A stretch of DNA of 64,000 nucleotides from assembly GCF_001293685.1 (NCBI RefSeq), contig NZ_BCAG01000006.1, positions 558,001-622,000 of the forward strand, written 5' to 3'. Position 1 is the first letter of the stretch, and each line of letters begins with the position of its first letter. Of this stretch, positions 1-8,775 are shown piece by piece. The notes beneath the pieces are model-generated. The model made no database searches. It saw nothing but the letters and a program-made list of their open reading frames with translations, and was not told the origin of the DNA. The translations under genes were made by a program, and so were the position numbers. Origin of the DNA: Desulfatitalea tepidiphila (lineage in GTDB: Bacteria; Desulfobacterota; Desulfobacteria; Desulfobacterales; Desulfosarcinaceae).

Positions 1-522
1 TCCATGTCCGACCGGGTGGTAGTGCTCAACGCGGGCCGCATCGAGCAGATCGGTGCGCCCAGTGAAGTGTACGAACAGCCCCGCAACCTCTACGTGGCGC
101 GCTTCGTGGGCGAAATCAACCTGCTCGACGGCGCGGTGGACCGCATCGACGGGGACCGCATCGTGCTGCAGATCGACCATCTCAAGGTGCAAGTGCGCAC
201 CGGCCGAAGCTTTGCCGTGGGCGACCGGGTACACGTGCTGCTGCGGCCCGAAGACCTGCGCGTGGAGACCCTGCGCGACCTGGCCGAGAATCCGGCCCTG
301 AAGAACAGCTTCACCGACGGCGGCTACTTCACCGGCACGGTGGAGGAGACCATCTACAAGGGCGCCACTTACGACGTGGCCATCGTGCTGGACAACGGCC
401 GCCAGATCCGGGCCACCGAGTTTTTCAACGCCGAAGACGCCACGGTCTACTTCCGCGCCGGTGACCGCGTGGCCGTGAGCTGGATCGAAGGGTGGGAGGT
501 GGTGCTGCCCCATGAAGGATAG
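1..522 (+). CDS. potA: Polyamine ABC transporter ATP-binding protein, C-terminal part (partial)
   Basis: This is the 3' end of an ABC ATPase gene whose beginning lies outside the window. The reading frame is open from base 1. What remains starts with the end of the ATPase domain (MSDRVVVLNAGRIEQIGAPS, the sequence after the H-loop) and continues into a TOBE domain, which in this family contacts the substrate or regulates ATPase activity. It overlaps the next permease gene by 11 bases and heads a potABCD order, so the function is energising spermidine/putrescine uptake at the inner face of the membrane. The ATP-binding motifs themselves cannot be seen here. The polyamine assignment rests on the family resemblance and the operon partners; related transporters of other small cations or amino acid derivatives are possible. 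Confidence 0.88.
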   Translation, partial: SMSDRVVVLNAGRIEQIGAPSEVYEQPRNLYVARFVGEINLLDGAVDRIDGDRIVLQIDHLKVQVRTGRSFAVGDRVHVLLRPEDLRVETLRDLAENPALKNSFTDGGYFTGTVEETIYKGATYDVAIVLDNGRQIRATEFFNAEDATVYFRAGDRVAVSWIEGWEVVLPHEG

Positions 523-1366
523 CCGCGTCTTCAAACGCCTGGTGATAGCCGCCGTGCTCGTCTGGATGGTGCTCTTCGCCTTTGCGCCCAACCTGCTGGT
601 GCTGATGGCCAGCCTGGGCCGCACCGGCGACACGGCCTTCGTGGTTCCCGGTCTCTCCCTGGACGCCTACCGCCGCCTGCTCGAACCGGTCTATGGCCAG
701 ATCCTGCTCTCCTCGCTCTACCTGGCCGGCGGCGTGACCCTAATCTGCCTGGTGTGCGGCTACCCCTTCGCCGCCATCCTGGCCCGCACCCGGCCGCCCT
801 GGCGTGGGTGGTTGCTGCTCCTGGTGGTAATCCCCTTCTGGACCAACTCCCTGGTTCGCACCTATGCCATGATCGCCATCCTCAATGCCAACGGCATCGT
901 CAATCGGCTGCTGACGGCCACGGGACTGATTTCAGCCCCCCTGCCCCTGATGTACACCACCGGCGCCGTGCTGGCCGGCCTTGTCTACACCCTGCTGCCC
1001 TTCATGGTGCTGCCCCTCTACGCGGCCCTGGAGCGCCTGGACCCGCGCTACGTGGAGGCGGCCCGCGACCTCGGCGCCACGCCGGCGCGCACCTTCGTGC
1101 GCATCGTGCTGCCCCTTACCATGCCGGGTATCGTCTCGGGCTGCATGCTGGTCTTTTTGCCGGCCGTGGGCATGTTCTACGTGGCCGACGTGCTGGGCGG
1201 CGCGCGCACCATGCTGCTGGGCAACTTCATCCGCGACCAGTTCCTCACCAGCCGCGACTGGCCCTTCGGCGCAGCGGCCAGCGTGGCCCTCACCCTGGTG
1301 ATGGGTCTCATGCTGCTGCTCTACTGGCGCAGCAACGTGCGCCTGGCCCGAAAGGAGCTGGCATGA
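512..1366 (+). CDS. potB: Polyamine ABC transporter permease PotB
   Basis: A 284-residue inner membrane permease with about six hydrophobic segments. The first is at residues 10-35. The cytoplasmic EAA loop that docks the ATPase is visible as EAARDLGATPARTF around residue 185. It is the first of two permease subunits of a PotABCD-type importer. The start ATG lies inside the 3' end of the ATPase gene (11-base overlap), and the stop overlaps the next start by 4 bases (ATGA type), indicating translational coupling. Length fits the family (about 275-300 residues). Substrate is inferred from family and context only. Confidence 0.9.
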   Translation: MKDSRVFKRLVIAAVLVWMVLFAFAPNLLVLMASLGRTGDTAFVVPGLSLDAYRRLLEPVYGQILLSSLYLAGGVTLICLVCGYPFAAILARTRPPWRGWLLLLVVIPFWTNSLVRTYAMIAILNANGIVNRLLTATGLISAPLPLMYTTGAVLAGLVYTLLPFMVLPLYAALERLDPRYVEAARDLGATPARTFVRIVLPLTMPGIVSGCMLVFLPAVGMFYVADVLGGARTMLLGNFIRDQFLTSRDWPFGAAASVALTLVMGLMLLLYWRSNVRLARKELA

Positions 1367-2130
1367 AGCGCCCGGTCAAGATCGCCTACGCGGCCCTGGT
1401 CTACCTCTTTCTCTACCTGCCCCTGGTGGTGATGGTGATCTACTCGTTCAACGCCTCGCGCTTTTCCATGCGCTGGAAGGGCTTCACCCTGCAGTGGTAC
1501 GACCACCTGCTGCACAACGCCACCCTGCTCCAGGCCGCGGCCCACTCCCTCTACATCGCCTTCCTGGCCGCCACCGCGGCCAGCCTGGTGGCCACCATCA
1601 CGGCCCTGGCCATCTATCGATGGCGCTTCACCGGCCGCAAGACCATCCACGCCGCGCTCTTCGTCATGATGATGTCGCCGGACATCGTCATCGGCATCTC
1701 CCTGCTGGTCCTCTTCATGGCCCTGGCCCTGCCCCTGGGCTTCTGGACCCTGCTCATGGCCCACGTGACCCTCTGCGTCCCCTTCGTGGCCATCACCGTG
1801 CACAGCCGGCTGCACGGCTTCGACCCGCATCTCATCGAAGCGGCCCGGGACCTGGGCGCCGGCGAGGCCGAGGTTTGGCGCCACGTCGTCATTCCCATGA
1901 CCATGCCCGCGGTGCTGGCCGGCTGGTTCATGAGCTTCACCCTCTCCCTGGACGACGTGATCATCTCCTTCTTCACTACCGGACCGACCTTCGAAGTGCT
2001 GCCCCTGCGCATTTACTCCATGGTGCGCCTGGGGCTCAAACCCGAAGTCAACGCGCTCTGCGCCGTCATGATTCTCATCACCGCCGTCGCCGTGGTGGCG
2101 ACGCAAAGTCTGTTAAAGGAGCGAAAATGA
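1363..2130 (+). CDS. potC: Polyamine ABC transporter permease PotC
   Basis: A 255-residue membrane permease, second of the pair. The start is the ATG at 1363, within an ATGA overlap with potB; a longer open frame upstream merely shadows potB. The N-terminal membrane segment is LVYLFLYLPLVVMVIYSFN. The EAA loop is EAARDLGAGEAEVWRHVV around residue 158. The conserved stretch SFTLSLDDVIISFF, typical of PotC proteins, is present. It should form the membrane channel together with PotB and be energised by PotA. The stop codon overlaps the start of potD (ATGA). Confidence 0.92.
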   Translation: MKRPVKIAYAALVYLFLYLPLVVMVIYSFNASRFSMRWKGFTLQWYDHLLHNATLLQAAAHSLYIAFLAATAASLVATITALAIYRWRFTGRKTIHAALFVMMMSPDIVIGISLLVLFMALALPLGFWTLLMAHVTLCVPFVAITVHSRLHGFDPHLIEAARDLGAGEAEVWRHVVIPMTMPAVLAGWFMSFTLSLDDVIISFFTTGPTFEVLPLRIYSMVRLGLKPEVNALCAVMILITAVAVVATQSLLKERK

Positions 2131-3164
2131 AACGATGGATCGTTCTGTTGTCGGCAATTTTGATCGTGGGCACGGCCTGCATCGCCGGGGCCGCCGAAAA
2201 GAACCTCTACATCTACTGCTGGTCCGAATACATTCCCGAAGCGGTCATCGAGCGCTTCACCGAAAAGACGGACATCCAGGTGCACCTCTCCACCTATGAC
2301 AGCAACGAGGCCATGTACGCCAAGGTGAAAATGACCGGCAAGGGCTACGACCTGATCGTGCCCTCCACCGACTTCGTGGCCCGCATGCGCCGCGAGGGGA
2401 TGCTGGTGCCTCTGGACAAGAGCCGCCTGACCGGGCTTGGCAACCTAGCGCCCCGACTGCTCGACCGGCCCTTCGATCCGGGCAATGTCTACAGCGTGCC
2501 TTACATGTGGGGCTCCACGGGCATTGCCGTCAACACGATTGATCCGGCCGCGGCCGGCGTGACCGCCTTTGCCGACCTTTGGAAACCCGAACTCAAGGGC
2601 AAGCTGTTGCTGCCCAACGACATGCGCGGCGTGCTGGGCATGGGGCTCAAGCGCCTGGGCTACTCGCTCAATGACACCGACCCGGCCCACATCCAGCAGG
2701 CCTGCGACCTGCTCAAGCCGCTCATGGCCGGCGTGCGCGTCTTCGACTCCGACTCGCCCAAGCAGGCCCTGCTCAACAACGAAGTGCAGGCCGCCGTTCT
2801 GTGGAACGGCGAAGCCTACATCGCCGCCGGAGAGAACCCGGCCCTGCGCTATGTCTACCCGGCCGAAGGCTTCGCTCTGTGGCTCGACAGCCTCTGCATC
2901 CCCAAAGGCGCGGCCCACATCGAAGCGGCCCATCGCTTCATCGACTATCTGCTGCAGCCCGACGTGGCCGCCGAGATCAGCATGGAGATGGGCTACTCCT
3001 CGCCCAACCTCAAAGCCATGGCCCTGCTGCCTGCCGACGTGCGCACCAACCCCATCGTCTACCCCGGCGAGGCCGACCTGGCCCGCGGCGAGTTCGAGGT
3101 GGACCTGGGCGAAGCGGCCCGCGCCTACGACCAGTGCTGGACCGGCCTCAAGGCCGGCAATTGA
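2127..3164 (+). CDS. potD: Periplasmic spermidine/putrescine-binding protein PotD
   Basis: A 345-residue extracytoplasmic binding protein. It has a signal peptide (MKRWIVLLSAILIVGTACIAGAA); a Cys at residue 18 could make it a lipoprotein, but the lipobox is poor. The mature protein begins KNLYIYCWSEYIPEAV, matching the first strand of PotD proteins, followed by the ligand-site stretch TYDSNEAMYAKV. The start is the ATG at 2127 overlapping the potC stop, preceded by AAAGGAG. It delivers polyamines to PotBC. The four genes form a compact, translationally coupled operon. Confidence 0.92.
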   Translation: MKRWIVLLSAILIVGTACIAGAAEKNLYIYCWSEYIPEAVIERFTEKTDIQVHLSTYDSNEAMYAKVKMTGKGYDLIVPSTDFVARMRREGMLVPLDKSRLTGLGNLAPRLLDRPFDPGNVYSVPYMWGSTGIAVNTIDPAAAGVTAFADLWKPELKGKLLLPNDMRGVLGMGLKRLGYSLNDTDPAHIQQACDLLKPLMAGVRVFDSDSPKQALLNNEVQAAVLWNGEAYIAAGENPALRYVYPAEGFALWLDSLCIPKGAAHIEAAHRFIDYLLQPDVAAEISMEMGYSSPNLKAMALLPADVRTNPIVYPGEADLARGEFEVDLGEAARAYDQCWTGLKAGN

Positions 3165-3212
3165 GGCCGGCCGTGGCCCCACGACTTCAAAACCCAATGG
3201 AAGCGTTTGACC

Positions 3213-4697
3213 ATGCCCTCTGACAGCAGCATTTCTTCCACCGACGCCTGGCTGAAGGCGGCGCCCGACCACCCCGCCGCCTCGCTGCTCGACCGCCTGC
3301 GCCGCTGGCCCGACCTCGAGCCCGACCCGGCGACGCGCCAAAACGAACGCGACGCCTGGACCCGGACCGTGACCGACCGCCGCGCCGCCGGCCGACCCAG
3401 GAGAATCCTCTTCGTCCACGGCCAGCTGCCCGGAGAAACCGGCTCCGGCGTCTACCTGCAGCAGATCTCGGCCGAAGCGCTCCGCCGCGGCCTGGACCTC
3501 TACGTCCTGTCGGCCGGCTACCATACCCTCACCTCGGCCGACATCCCCGGCGTGCCCGACAACCGCATCTTCACCTGCCGATTCACTCCTCCGGGCCAGA
3601 CGCCCCAGCCCGGCGCCGTGCAGTCTCCCATCTCGGGCATGTCCGTGGTCATGCCCTACCCGGTCAAGGCCTACCGCGACCGCAGCGAAGAAGAACTCGT
3701 CGACCTGCTCACCGTCTTCGGCGGCCGCCTGGCCGAACGGATAGCCTGCCTGCAACCCGACATTCTCCACGTGGACCACCTCTGGTTTCTCAACGGCCTG
3801 GCCCGCCTCATCGCCCCCTGGATCCCCCTGGTGGCCTCGTGCCATGGCACGGCCTACAAGCTCATCGCGGATGCGCCCCGCTTCCGCGAAGTGGTGGTGC
3901 CCTGCGTGGCCAGCGCCGACCACGTCTGCGCCATCTCCCCCCAGACCCTGGCCGAGTGCGTGGAGACCTTCCAAATTCCCGAAAAGCGCATCACCATCGA
4001 AGGCTACGGCTTCGAACCCGATCTTTTCTACTTCCAACCCGTTGATCGCGACGGCGTCCTCCGGCGCCACTTCAATTACCAACCGCCGCCCGGCAGCCGC
4101 CTGGCCGTCGCCGTAGGCAAATTCGTAGACTGGAAAGGCTTCAAGGAGTTGACCCTTGCCGTGGGCCATCTGCGCCGCCAGGGCCACGACCTCGCCTGCC
4201 TCATCGTGGGCGAAGGCGACCCCCAGAGCCGGATCGATCTGCAAGCGTTCATCGACGGTCAGGGCCTGACCGACCACGTTCGCCTGCCAGGCAAAGTGGC
4301 CCGCACCGACCTGCCGGACATCTACCGCAGCGCGGACCTCTACGTCCTGCCTTCCCACGTGGAACCTTACGGCCTGGTGCTCATGGAGTCCCTGGCCTGC
4401 GGCACGCCCAGCATCTTCGCCCGCACTGGCGGCCCGCCCGACTTCGTGCCGCCGACGCTCACCGACGAAGGCCTGGCCGTGATGGTCGATCCCATCCGGC
4501 TCGACCCCGACGGCCAGGCCGATCCCAAAGATCGCGAAGCCTATGCCCGGCGCCTGGCCGAGGGCATGGCAACGACTTTAAGCAAGCCAATTACCGATAC
4601 GGATCGCCTGCGCATCGCCGCGGCCATGCAACACCTGAGCTGGGGCCGGCTGGTGGAGAATCTAATCGGAATTTACGATCGATTGAGTGTCTTTTAA
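3213..4697 (+). CDS. Glycosyltransferase family 4
   Basis: A GT-B fold glycosyltransferase of 494 residues. The N-terminal domain starts with RRILFVHGQLPGETGSGVYL, a typical acceptor-domain opening with a glycine-rich loop. The C-terminal nucleotide-sugar domain has the VGKFVDWKGF strand and the E-x7-E motif in EPYGLVLMESLACGTPSI, as in retaining GT4 enzymes such as sucrose-phosphate synthases and phosphatidylinositol mannosyltransferases. The start at ATG 3213 is preferred because GGAAG lies 9 bases upstream; an in-frame TTG at 3207 is too close to it. The acceptor and sugar cannot be told from the sequence. It follows potD by 48 bases and could be cotranscribed, but a role in polyamine metabolism is not implied. 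Confidence 0.85.
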   Translation: MPSDSSISSTDAWLKAAPDHPAASLLDRLRRWPDLEPDPATRQNERDAWTRTVTDRRAAGRPRRILFVHGQLPGETGSGVYLQQISAEALRRGLDLYVLSAGYHTLTSADIPGVPDNRIFTCRFTPPGQTPQPGAVQSPISGMSVVMPYPVKAYRDRSEEELVDLLTVFGGRLAERIACLQPDILHVDHLWFLNGLARLIAPWIPLVASCHGTAYKLIADAPRFREVVVPCVASADHVCAISPQTLAECVETFQIPEKRITIEGYGFEPDLFYFQPVDRDGVLRRHFNYQPPPGSRLAVAVGKFVDWKGFKELTLAVGHLRRQGHDLACLIVGEGDPQSRIDLQAFIDGQGLTDHVRLPGKVARTDLPDIYRSADLYVLPSHVEPYGLVLMESLACGTPSIFARTGGPPDFVPPTLTDEGLAVMVDPIRLDPDGQADPKDREAYARRLAEGMATTLSKPITDTDRLRIAAAMQHLSWGRLVENLIGIYDRLSVF

Positions 4698-4717
4698 CCC
4701 ACTGAAAGGAACGCAAC

Positions 4718-4984
4718 ATGGCCGTGGGTTGGTCACGGGACGGGGCGGTGCAGGATCAGATAGACGCCGGTGTGCAGGATGCGGTCAAGTTGGCCCGAAG
4801 CCGGCTGCCTGACGGTGAAAGCCTGACGCACTGCGAGCTATGCGGGGAAGCCATCCCCGAAGCCCGCCGCAAGGCGATTCCCGGCGTTCGCCTGTGCGTC
4901 GCCTGCCAGGCTGAGCTTGAGAAGCGGCAGGCGCCACTACCGAGCATCAACCGGCGAGGCAGCAAGGACAGCCAGTTGAAGTGA
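4718..4984 (+). CDS. DksA/TraR-type C4 zinc finger protein, small
   Basis: An 88-residue protein with the C4 zinc finger CELCGEAIPEARRKAIPGVR followed by LCVACQ, characteristic of the DksA/TraR family. It is much shorter than DksA (about 150) and lacks the long coiled coil, so it resembles the short TraR/YbiI group, which bind RNA polymerase near the secondary channel. The first 30 residues are predicted helical (DAGVQDAVKLARSRL). The start ATG has GAAAGGA about 8 bases upstream. It lies 20 bases after the glycosyltransferase gene. The function is inferred from the family; effects on particular promoters are unknown. Confidence 0.8.
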   Translation: MAVGWSRDGAVQDQIDAGVQDAVKLARSRLPDGESLTHCELCGEAIPEARRKAIPGVRLCVACQAELEKRQAPLPSINRRGSKDSQLK

Positions 4985-5169
4985 GCCCTGGGAACAAGGG
5001 GGGAGTAACCGTTTGATTTTGATAGTCACCCAATGAACCGTCTTGATCAGGAAGACTGTTTCCAAAACTCCGGCATCAATTATGGGGGTTCTCGACGAGC
5101 CCGGATCCCTTGCACTAGTGCTCCAGCGAAATGTCACTGGCCGCCAAGTCGGCCGCCGGCTTCTAAATC

Positions 5170-5805
5170 CTATCGATCGACTTCCACCGGCAGCCGCCCA
5201 TAGCCTTCCAGGGCCTCGGCCATAATGGTTGCGATACGGTCCATGTGGCGGCGCACTTCTGCGCTGTCGCGGCCGGGGTAATTGCGGAAGGTGATGAGGA
5301 CGCCGTTCAACGCGGCGAAACAGGCGTGGGCCAGGGCGCGTTTGTGGCGGCCGGCGCCGCAGTGGTCCAGGACGCGCTCGAACAGGTCCAGAACGGCGCG
5401 GGCGGCGTCGTTGAGTTGTTCAAGCGGTCGGCCGGTCAGGCGGCCGTCCAGCATGAAGTGGGTCATCATGCGGAAGTAGTGATCGTTTTCGGTGAGAAAA
5501 GAGATGAATTCGAGACCGAAGGCCGTGAGGTCGGTAATCTTGCCTTTGGAGATGCGCGCGTCCACCCGTGCGATGATCTGCCGGGTGCCGGCCACGAACG
5601 CCGCCACGAAAAGGCTCCGCTGGTCCGGAAAGTAGCGGTACAACGACGAGACGGCGATGCCGGCTTCGTTGGCGATGTCGCGCATGCTCACCGTCTCGAA
5701 CGGCTTGCGGCCATAGACCCGCTCGGCGGCGCACAGGATAACGTTCTGGCGCTCGAGGCGCTCCTTTTTGCGCTGGTGGGCGAATGTGGTCGCTGCGGTG
5801 GCCAT
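5170..5805 (-). CDS. TetR/AcrR family transcriptional regulator
   Basis: A 211-residue one-component regulator. The N-terminal helix-turn-helix is clear: AAERVYGRKPFETVSMRDIA followed by NEAGIAVSSLYRYFPDQRSLF at about residues 25-70. The remaining all-helical part would be the ligand and dimer domain. It lies 6 bases downstream of the acyl-CoA dehydrogenase gene on the same strand, so the two are probably one transcript. A perfect 7+7 palindrome sits upstream of the dehydrogenase (7449-7465) and is a likely operator. The natural inference is acyl-CoA-responsive autorepression, as in FadR/PsrA-like TetR proteins; the effector is not visible in the sequence. Confidence 0.88.
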   Translation of the reverse strand: MATAATTFAHQRKKERLERQNVILCAAERVYGRKPFETVSMRDIANEAGIAVSSLYRYFPDQRSLFVAAFVAGTRQIIARVDARISKGKITDLTAFGLEFISFLTENDHYFRMMTHFMLDGRLTGRPLEQLNDAARAVLDLFERVLDHCGAGRHKRALAHACFAALNGVLITFRNYPGRDSAEVRRHMDRIATIMAEALEGYGRLPVEVDR

Positions 5806-5811
5806 CTCGGT

Positions 5812-7410
5812 CTATCCCCGGTCTTCCACCATGGCGGCCGCCACGTCCTGATAGGCGTGATAGAGCCGGTGACAGCATTGATCCCAGCGGGCACAGGCGT
5901 CCAATGCCTCAGGGCTCATTTCATACAGACCAGGGCCGGAAAGAATTGCGGTGATCTCCTGCTGCAGCGCTTTGACGACCTCCTCGGGCGCCCCGGTAAG
6001 AATGTTGGCGACGAAGCGGTCCGGGGCATACCAGGCCGAAGCGTTCTGCAGGTCCCGGTGGATCTGGGCCAGCAGCACGTTGCGCGGCCCTTCCCACAGC
6101 TCGTTGACCGCGGCGTCCCGATAGAGGCGGGGCAAGGCGGAAAAATCCTCCATCACTCCGTGGCCGCCGAAAAGGCTCATGGCCAGGCGCAGGACATCGG
6201 GGGCATCCAAGCTGGTGGCCATCTTCTGCAGCATGATCAGCTCGCGAATGTCGAACCGCCGCCGCTTTATATCGTCGGATTCCGGTGCGTCGGAGACGCC
6301 GACGAGACCGCCGGGCAGGGCCAGGATGTCGCCATAGAGCCGGAAGGCGCCGGCCAGGGTGCGTTTGGCCGCCTTTTCGATGGTCGCCAGTTGGCCGGCT
6401 ACCATGGGCATTTTGGCGAGGGAGACGCCGAACGCTTCCCGAAAGTTGCAGTACCGGGCCGCCTCGCGCCAGGCACGCATCATGCTGGCGGCTCCGGAAA
6501 GGCCGACGGTCAGTCGCGAGTAGGTCAGCACGATACCGACCATGTTGGCCAGGCCGCGCTCCAACGGGCCCACCGGGTAGGCCAGGGCGCCGTCAAGGGT
6601 CAGCTCCGCGGTGGTCAGCTCGCTGGTGCCCATCTTCCACTTGATGCGATCGATGGTGAAGCCGTTGCGCCGCTCTCGCGCCTTGTCGCCCGGCAGCCAG
6701 GAGGGCATCACGAACAGACCCACCTTTTCCGAGCCTGTGGGCTTGGCCGTTACCATGGCATAGTCGGCGTGGGTGGCCGAGCAGAAGAACTTGGTGCCAT
6801 AGAGCCGCCACCGTCCGCCTTCTTGCCGCGCTTCGAGCAGATTGGCACGGACGTCCGAGCCTCCCTGGATCTCCGACAGGTATTGGGCGCCGATTCCGAA
6901 GCGGCCGTCCCGGCCCTCCTTGCAGTGGGTTAAAATGGCTTGAATCTCGGGCACATCGGCGAAGCGCGCCAACACAGCCACCAGGCCTTCGGTGCAGGTC
7001 AGAGGACAGGAGATGCAGGCCTCGCCGTTCTGATAGATGAGGTACATCTTGATAAAGCGCACCCACGGATGGGTCTTGTCCGAAAAGAGGGCCTCGCTGA
7101 ACACTTCCTGCTCCATTACCTCGGTTTCGTGAGGCCGTACGATGCGGTCGATGCGACGGCCGTGGCCGTCGTAGTGCATCATCCAGGGCCGCTTCTCCGG
7201 CCATGCGATGGATTCGGCCATGTCGCGCCAGCGGAAAGAGGCCTTGCTGGAAATCTCGCGGGCAGCGGCATCCACCTCGGCGGCATGCTCACCGGTGAAC
7301 ACGCGCACCGCCTTTTGCGCGAAGGGGTCTTCGGCGTAGTAATCGCAATGTTCCCGCCAGGCGAGAAAATCGTCGAATCCATATGGGTTGTTAGAATTGG
7401 GGCAGCTCAT
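5812..7410 (-). CDS. Acyl-CoA dehydrogenase (long form, about 530 aa)
   Basis: A 532-residue flavoprotein that would introduce a trans-2 double bond into an acyl-CoA and pass electrons to ETF. It is longer than the classical 380-residue enzymes. Recognisable parts are the FAD/substrate region YLSEIQGGSDVRANLLEA, the KFFCSATHADYAMVTAKPTG strand, and the C-terminal region SLFGGHGVMEDFSALPRLYR typical of the extended ACAD group. The start ATG at 7410 has AGGAGG 8 bases upstream. It is cotranscribed with the TetR regulator that follows it. The substrate cannot be predicted from sequence alone. Confidence 0.88.
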   Translation of the reverse strand: MSCPNSNNPYGFDDFLAWREHCDYYAEDPFAQKAVRVFTGEHAAEVDAAAREISSKASFRWRDMAESIAWPEKRPWMMHYDGHGRRIDRIVRPHETEVMEQEVFSEALFSDKTHPWVRFIKMYLIYQNGEACISCPLTCTEGLVAVLARFADVPEIQAILTHCKEGRDGRFGIGAQYLSEIQGGSDVRANLLEARQEGGRWRLYGTKFFCSATHADYAMVTAKPTGSEKVGLFVMPSWLPGDKARERRNGFTIDRIKWKMGTSELTTAELTLDGALAYPVGPLERGLANMVGIVLTYSRLTVGLSGAASMMRAWREAARYCNFREAFGVSLAKMPMVAGQLATIEKAAKRTLAGAFRLYGDILALPGGLVGVSDAPESDDIKRRRFDIRELIMLQKMATSLDAPDVLRLAMSLFGGHGVMEDFSALPRLYRDAAVNELWEGPRNVLLAQIHRDLQNASAWYAPDRFVANILTGAPEEVVKALQQEITAILSGPGLYEMSPEALDACARWDQCCHRLYHAYQDVAAAMVEDRG

Positions 7411-7448
7411 GCGGGCCCTCCTCTTTTTTTGCGATTAAGAGTCACTCT

Positions 7449-7465
7449 TGAGAACAGCGTTCTCA
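7449..7465. promoter_or_regulatory. Palindromic operator candidate for the TetR regulator
   Basis: TGAGAAC-AGC-GTTCTCA is a perfect inverted repeat with 7-base arms, located 39-55 bases upstream of the acyl-CoA dehydrogenase start. Size and symmetry are typical of TetR-family sites, and a TetR gene is the second gene of the same transcript. Binding is inferred. Confidence 0.6.
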
Positions 7466-7560
7466 TTTGAACATTACCATTCTGCGCTGTCAACAAACGA
7501 TTTCGAACGGGCTCGGAACGACACGCGCAGAGCTTGCCTTGGGACCATCCTGATAAAACT

Positions 7561-7590
7561 GAAAATGCCGCCCGCAGGGGCGGCATTTTC
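7561..7590 (-). terminator. Rho-independent terminator of the lipoprotein gene
   Basis: A perfect 13-bp stem, GAAAATGCCGCCC with its complement, and a 4-base loop (GCAG). On the minus strand it is followed by a T-containing stretch (AGTTTTATC). It lies 34 bases past the end of the minus-strand lipoprotein gene. Confidence 0.8.
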
Positions 7591-7623
7591 ACTATCTTCT
7601 TACATAGCGATGACTTTTCGCGC

Positions 7624-7995
7624 TTATCCCTTGGGAAGCAGCATTTTTTTCTGGCCGCTCTTTTCGAAGGCGAGTTTGAAGCTGCTCCCGTTGTCGTCCC
7701 AGATTTGCCTCAGGGTCCACAGCTCGGGCTGACCGCTGCCATTTTTGACCTTCAGGTTGACCTGGTATTTGTCCATGAGGATCTTGTCGACGTTGACCGA
7801 ATAGGCTTGCTCGCCGACTTTAATGGACTTGGCATCGCCCGCCAGATTGATTTCAATGGTGGCGTTGTCCTGTGTGTTCTCCCATTGACCGCTGACTTCT
7901 TTTAAGATGTCGGCTGAGCCGGAACATCCGCTCAAAACGAGGCCAACTGCAAAAACAACGGTCAAAAACAGGCAAAGTAGGTGGTTTGTTCTCAT
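7624..7995 (-). CDS. Small lipoprotein, function unknown
   Basis: A 123-residue predicted lipoprotein. The signal peptide ends in the lipobox LSGC (Cys at about residue 24), so it should be lipid-anchored at the periplasmic face of a membrane. The rest is a small, mostly beta-strand domain (GQWENTQDNATIEINLAG and so on) reminiscent of small lipocalin-like or DUF-type domains that begin with a GxW motif; I do not recognise a specific family. Start ATG with AGGAG about 9 bases upstream, and a strong terminator downstream, so it is a single-gene unit. Confidence 0.75.
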   Translation of the reverse strand: MRTNHLLCLFLTVVFAVGLVLSGCSGSADILKEVSGQWENTQDNATIEINLAGDAKSIKVGEQAYSVNVDKILMDKYQVNLKVKNGSGQPELWTLRQIWDDNGSSFKLAFEKSGQKKMLLPKG

Positions 7996-8190
7996 GGCTG
8001 GGTTACTCCTTTCGTTTTTATCGATTCATGTGGATGGCGCTGACACCGGAAAATCTATCGGTCGCCAAGCACATTTTTTAACGGGATATCGACCCTTGTG
8101 GGGTTACCGGAAAAAACGATGGCGCTCGTTTTCGCGGATTTTAGGCGGCACCGGAGATGGGGGGGAGGCGCGCCTTGTTTCAGAAGAATT

Positions 8191-8598
8191 TCAACACAGC
8201 AGGGATTGCTGGCAGAGGTAGAGTTTGGGGGTCTGGTATAAGAACTCAGGCGGTTGTTTTCCATGCCGCTCGAAATGAAAGCGCACCAGACCGGATGACC
8301 GGCGGGATCGCGCCAGGGCATGGCAAAAATCATTGTCCTCTGTGAACTCGAAAAATTCAGGTCCCATGTAAAAGTCGTCCGCCAAGGTGCAGTGACTTTT
8401 GGGCTGGGGATTTCGGTACGCATGGGGGATGTGAGCCGTTGGGCTGCCGCAGAGGCGGGTGCAGGCAGGCGGCTGCGATGAATTCAGTCGGCGGGGAGGT
8501 ATGTGGCCCGCCCACATGGTGGTGGCCCAGATGATAGACAGGGCCATTAAGCATTTGAGTCCATGGCCTAGCCATTTGAATTGGTTTATTATTCTCAT
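8191..8598 (-). CDS. Doubtful hypothetical protein in a 7996-8772 gap
   Basis: A 135-codon open frame whose N-terminus has a hydrophobic segment (LMALSIIWATTMWAG), which could be a signal peptide. No ribosome binding site precedes the ATG, the upstream DNA is AT-rich, and another frame on the same strand (8055-8423) is equally open. I recognise no family. It may be a decayed secreted-protein gene. Apart from this the stretch from 7996 to 8772 shows no recognisable gene. Confidence 0.25.
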   Translation of the reverse strand: MRIINQFKWLGHGLKCLMALSIIWATTMWAGHIPPRRLNSSQPPACTRLCGSPTAHIPHAYRNPQPKSHCTLADDFYMGPEFFEFTEDNDFCHALARSRRSSGLVRFHFERHGKQPPEFLYQTPKLYLCQQSLLC

Positions 8599-8775
8599 TT
8601 TTATATTTTATCGAAATATATAAATTGAATTGTATTCAAAGTATATCAACTGTTCACCTCAGTCAATAAAAAAATCACCGTGGGTGCCTATCAGCGTGAA
8701 TGATTCGCGTTCAAGAATTGACGGCTCACCGGATTGCGGCTAAATTAAAAACTATATGTTTGCAAGGAGGCAGTG

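Noticed and set aside
2445-4358. Long open frame antisense to potD and the glycosyltransferase (637 codons)
   Set aside because: Antisense of well-recognised genes in GC-rich DNA; Gly/Val/Ala/Asp-rich translation without domain motifs.
5245-6933. Long plus-strand frame opposite TetR and the acyl-CoA dehydrogenase
   Set aside because: Mirror of real genes with good ribosome sites; composition bias only.
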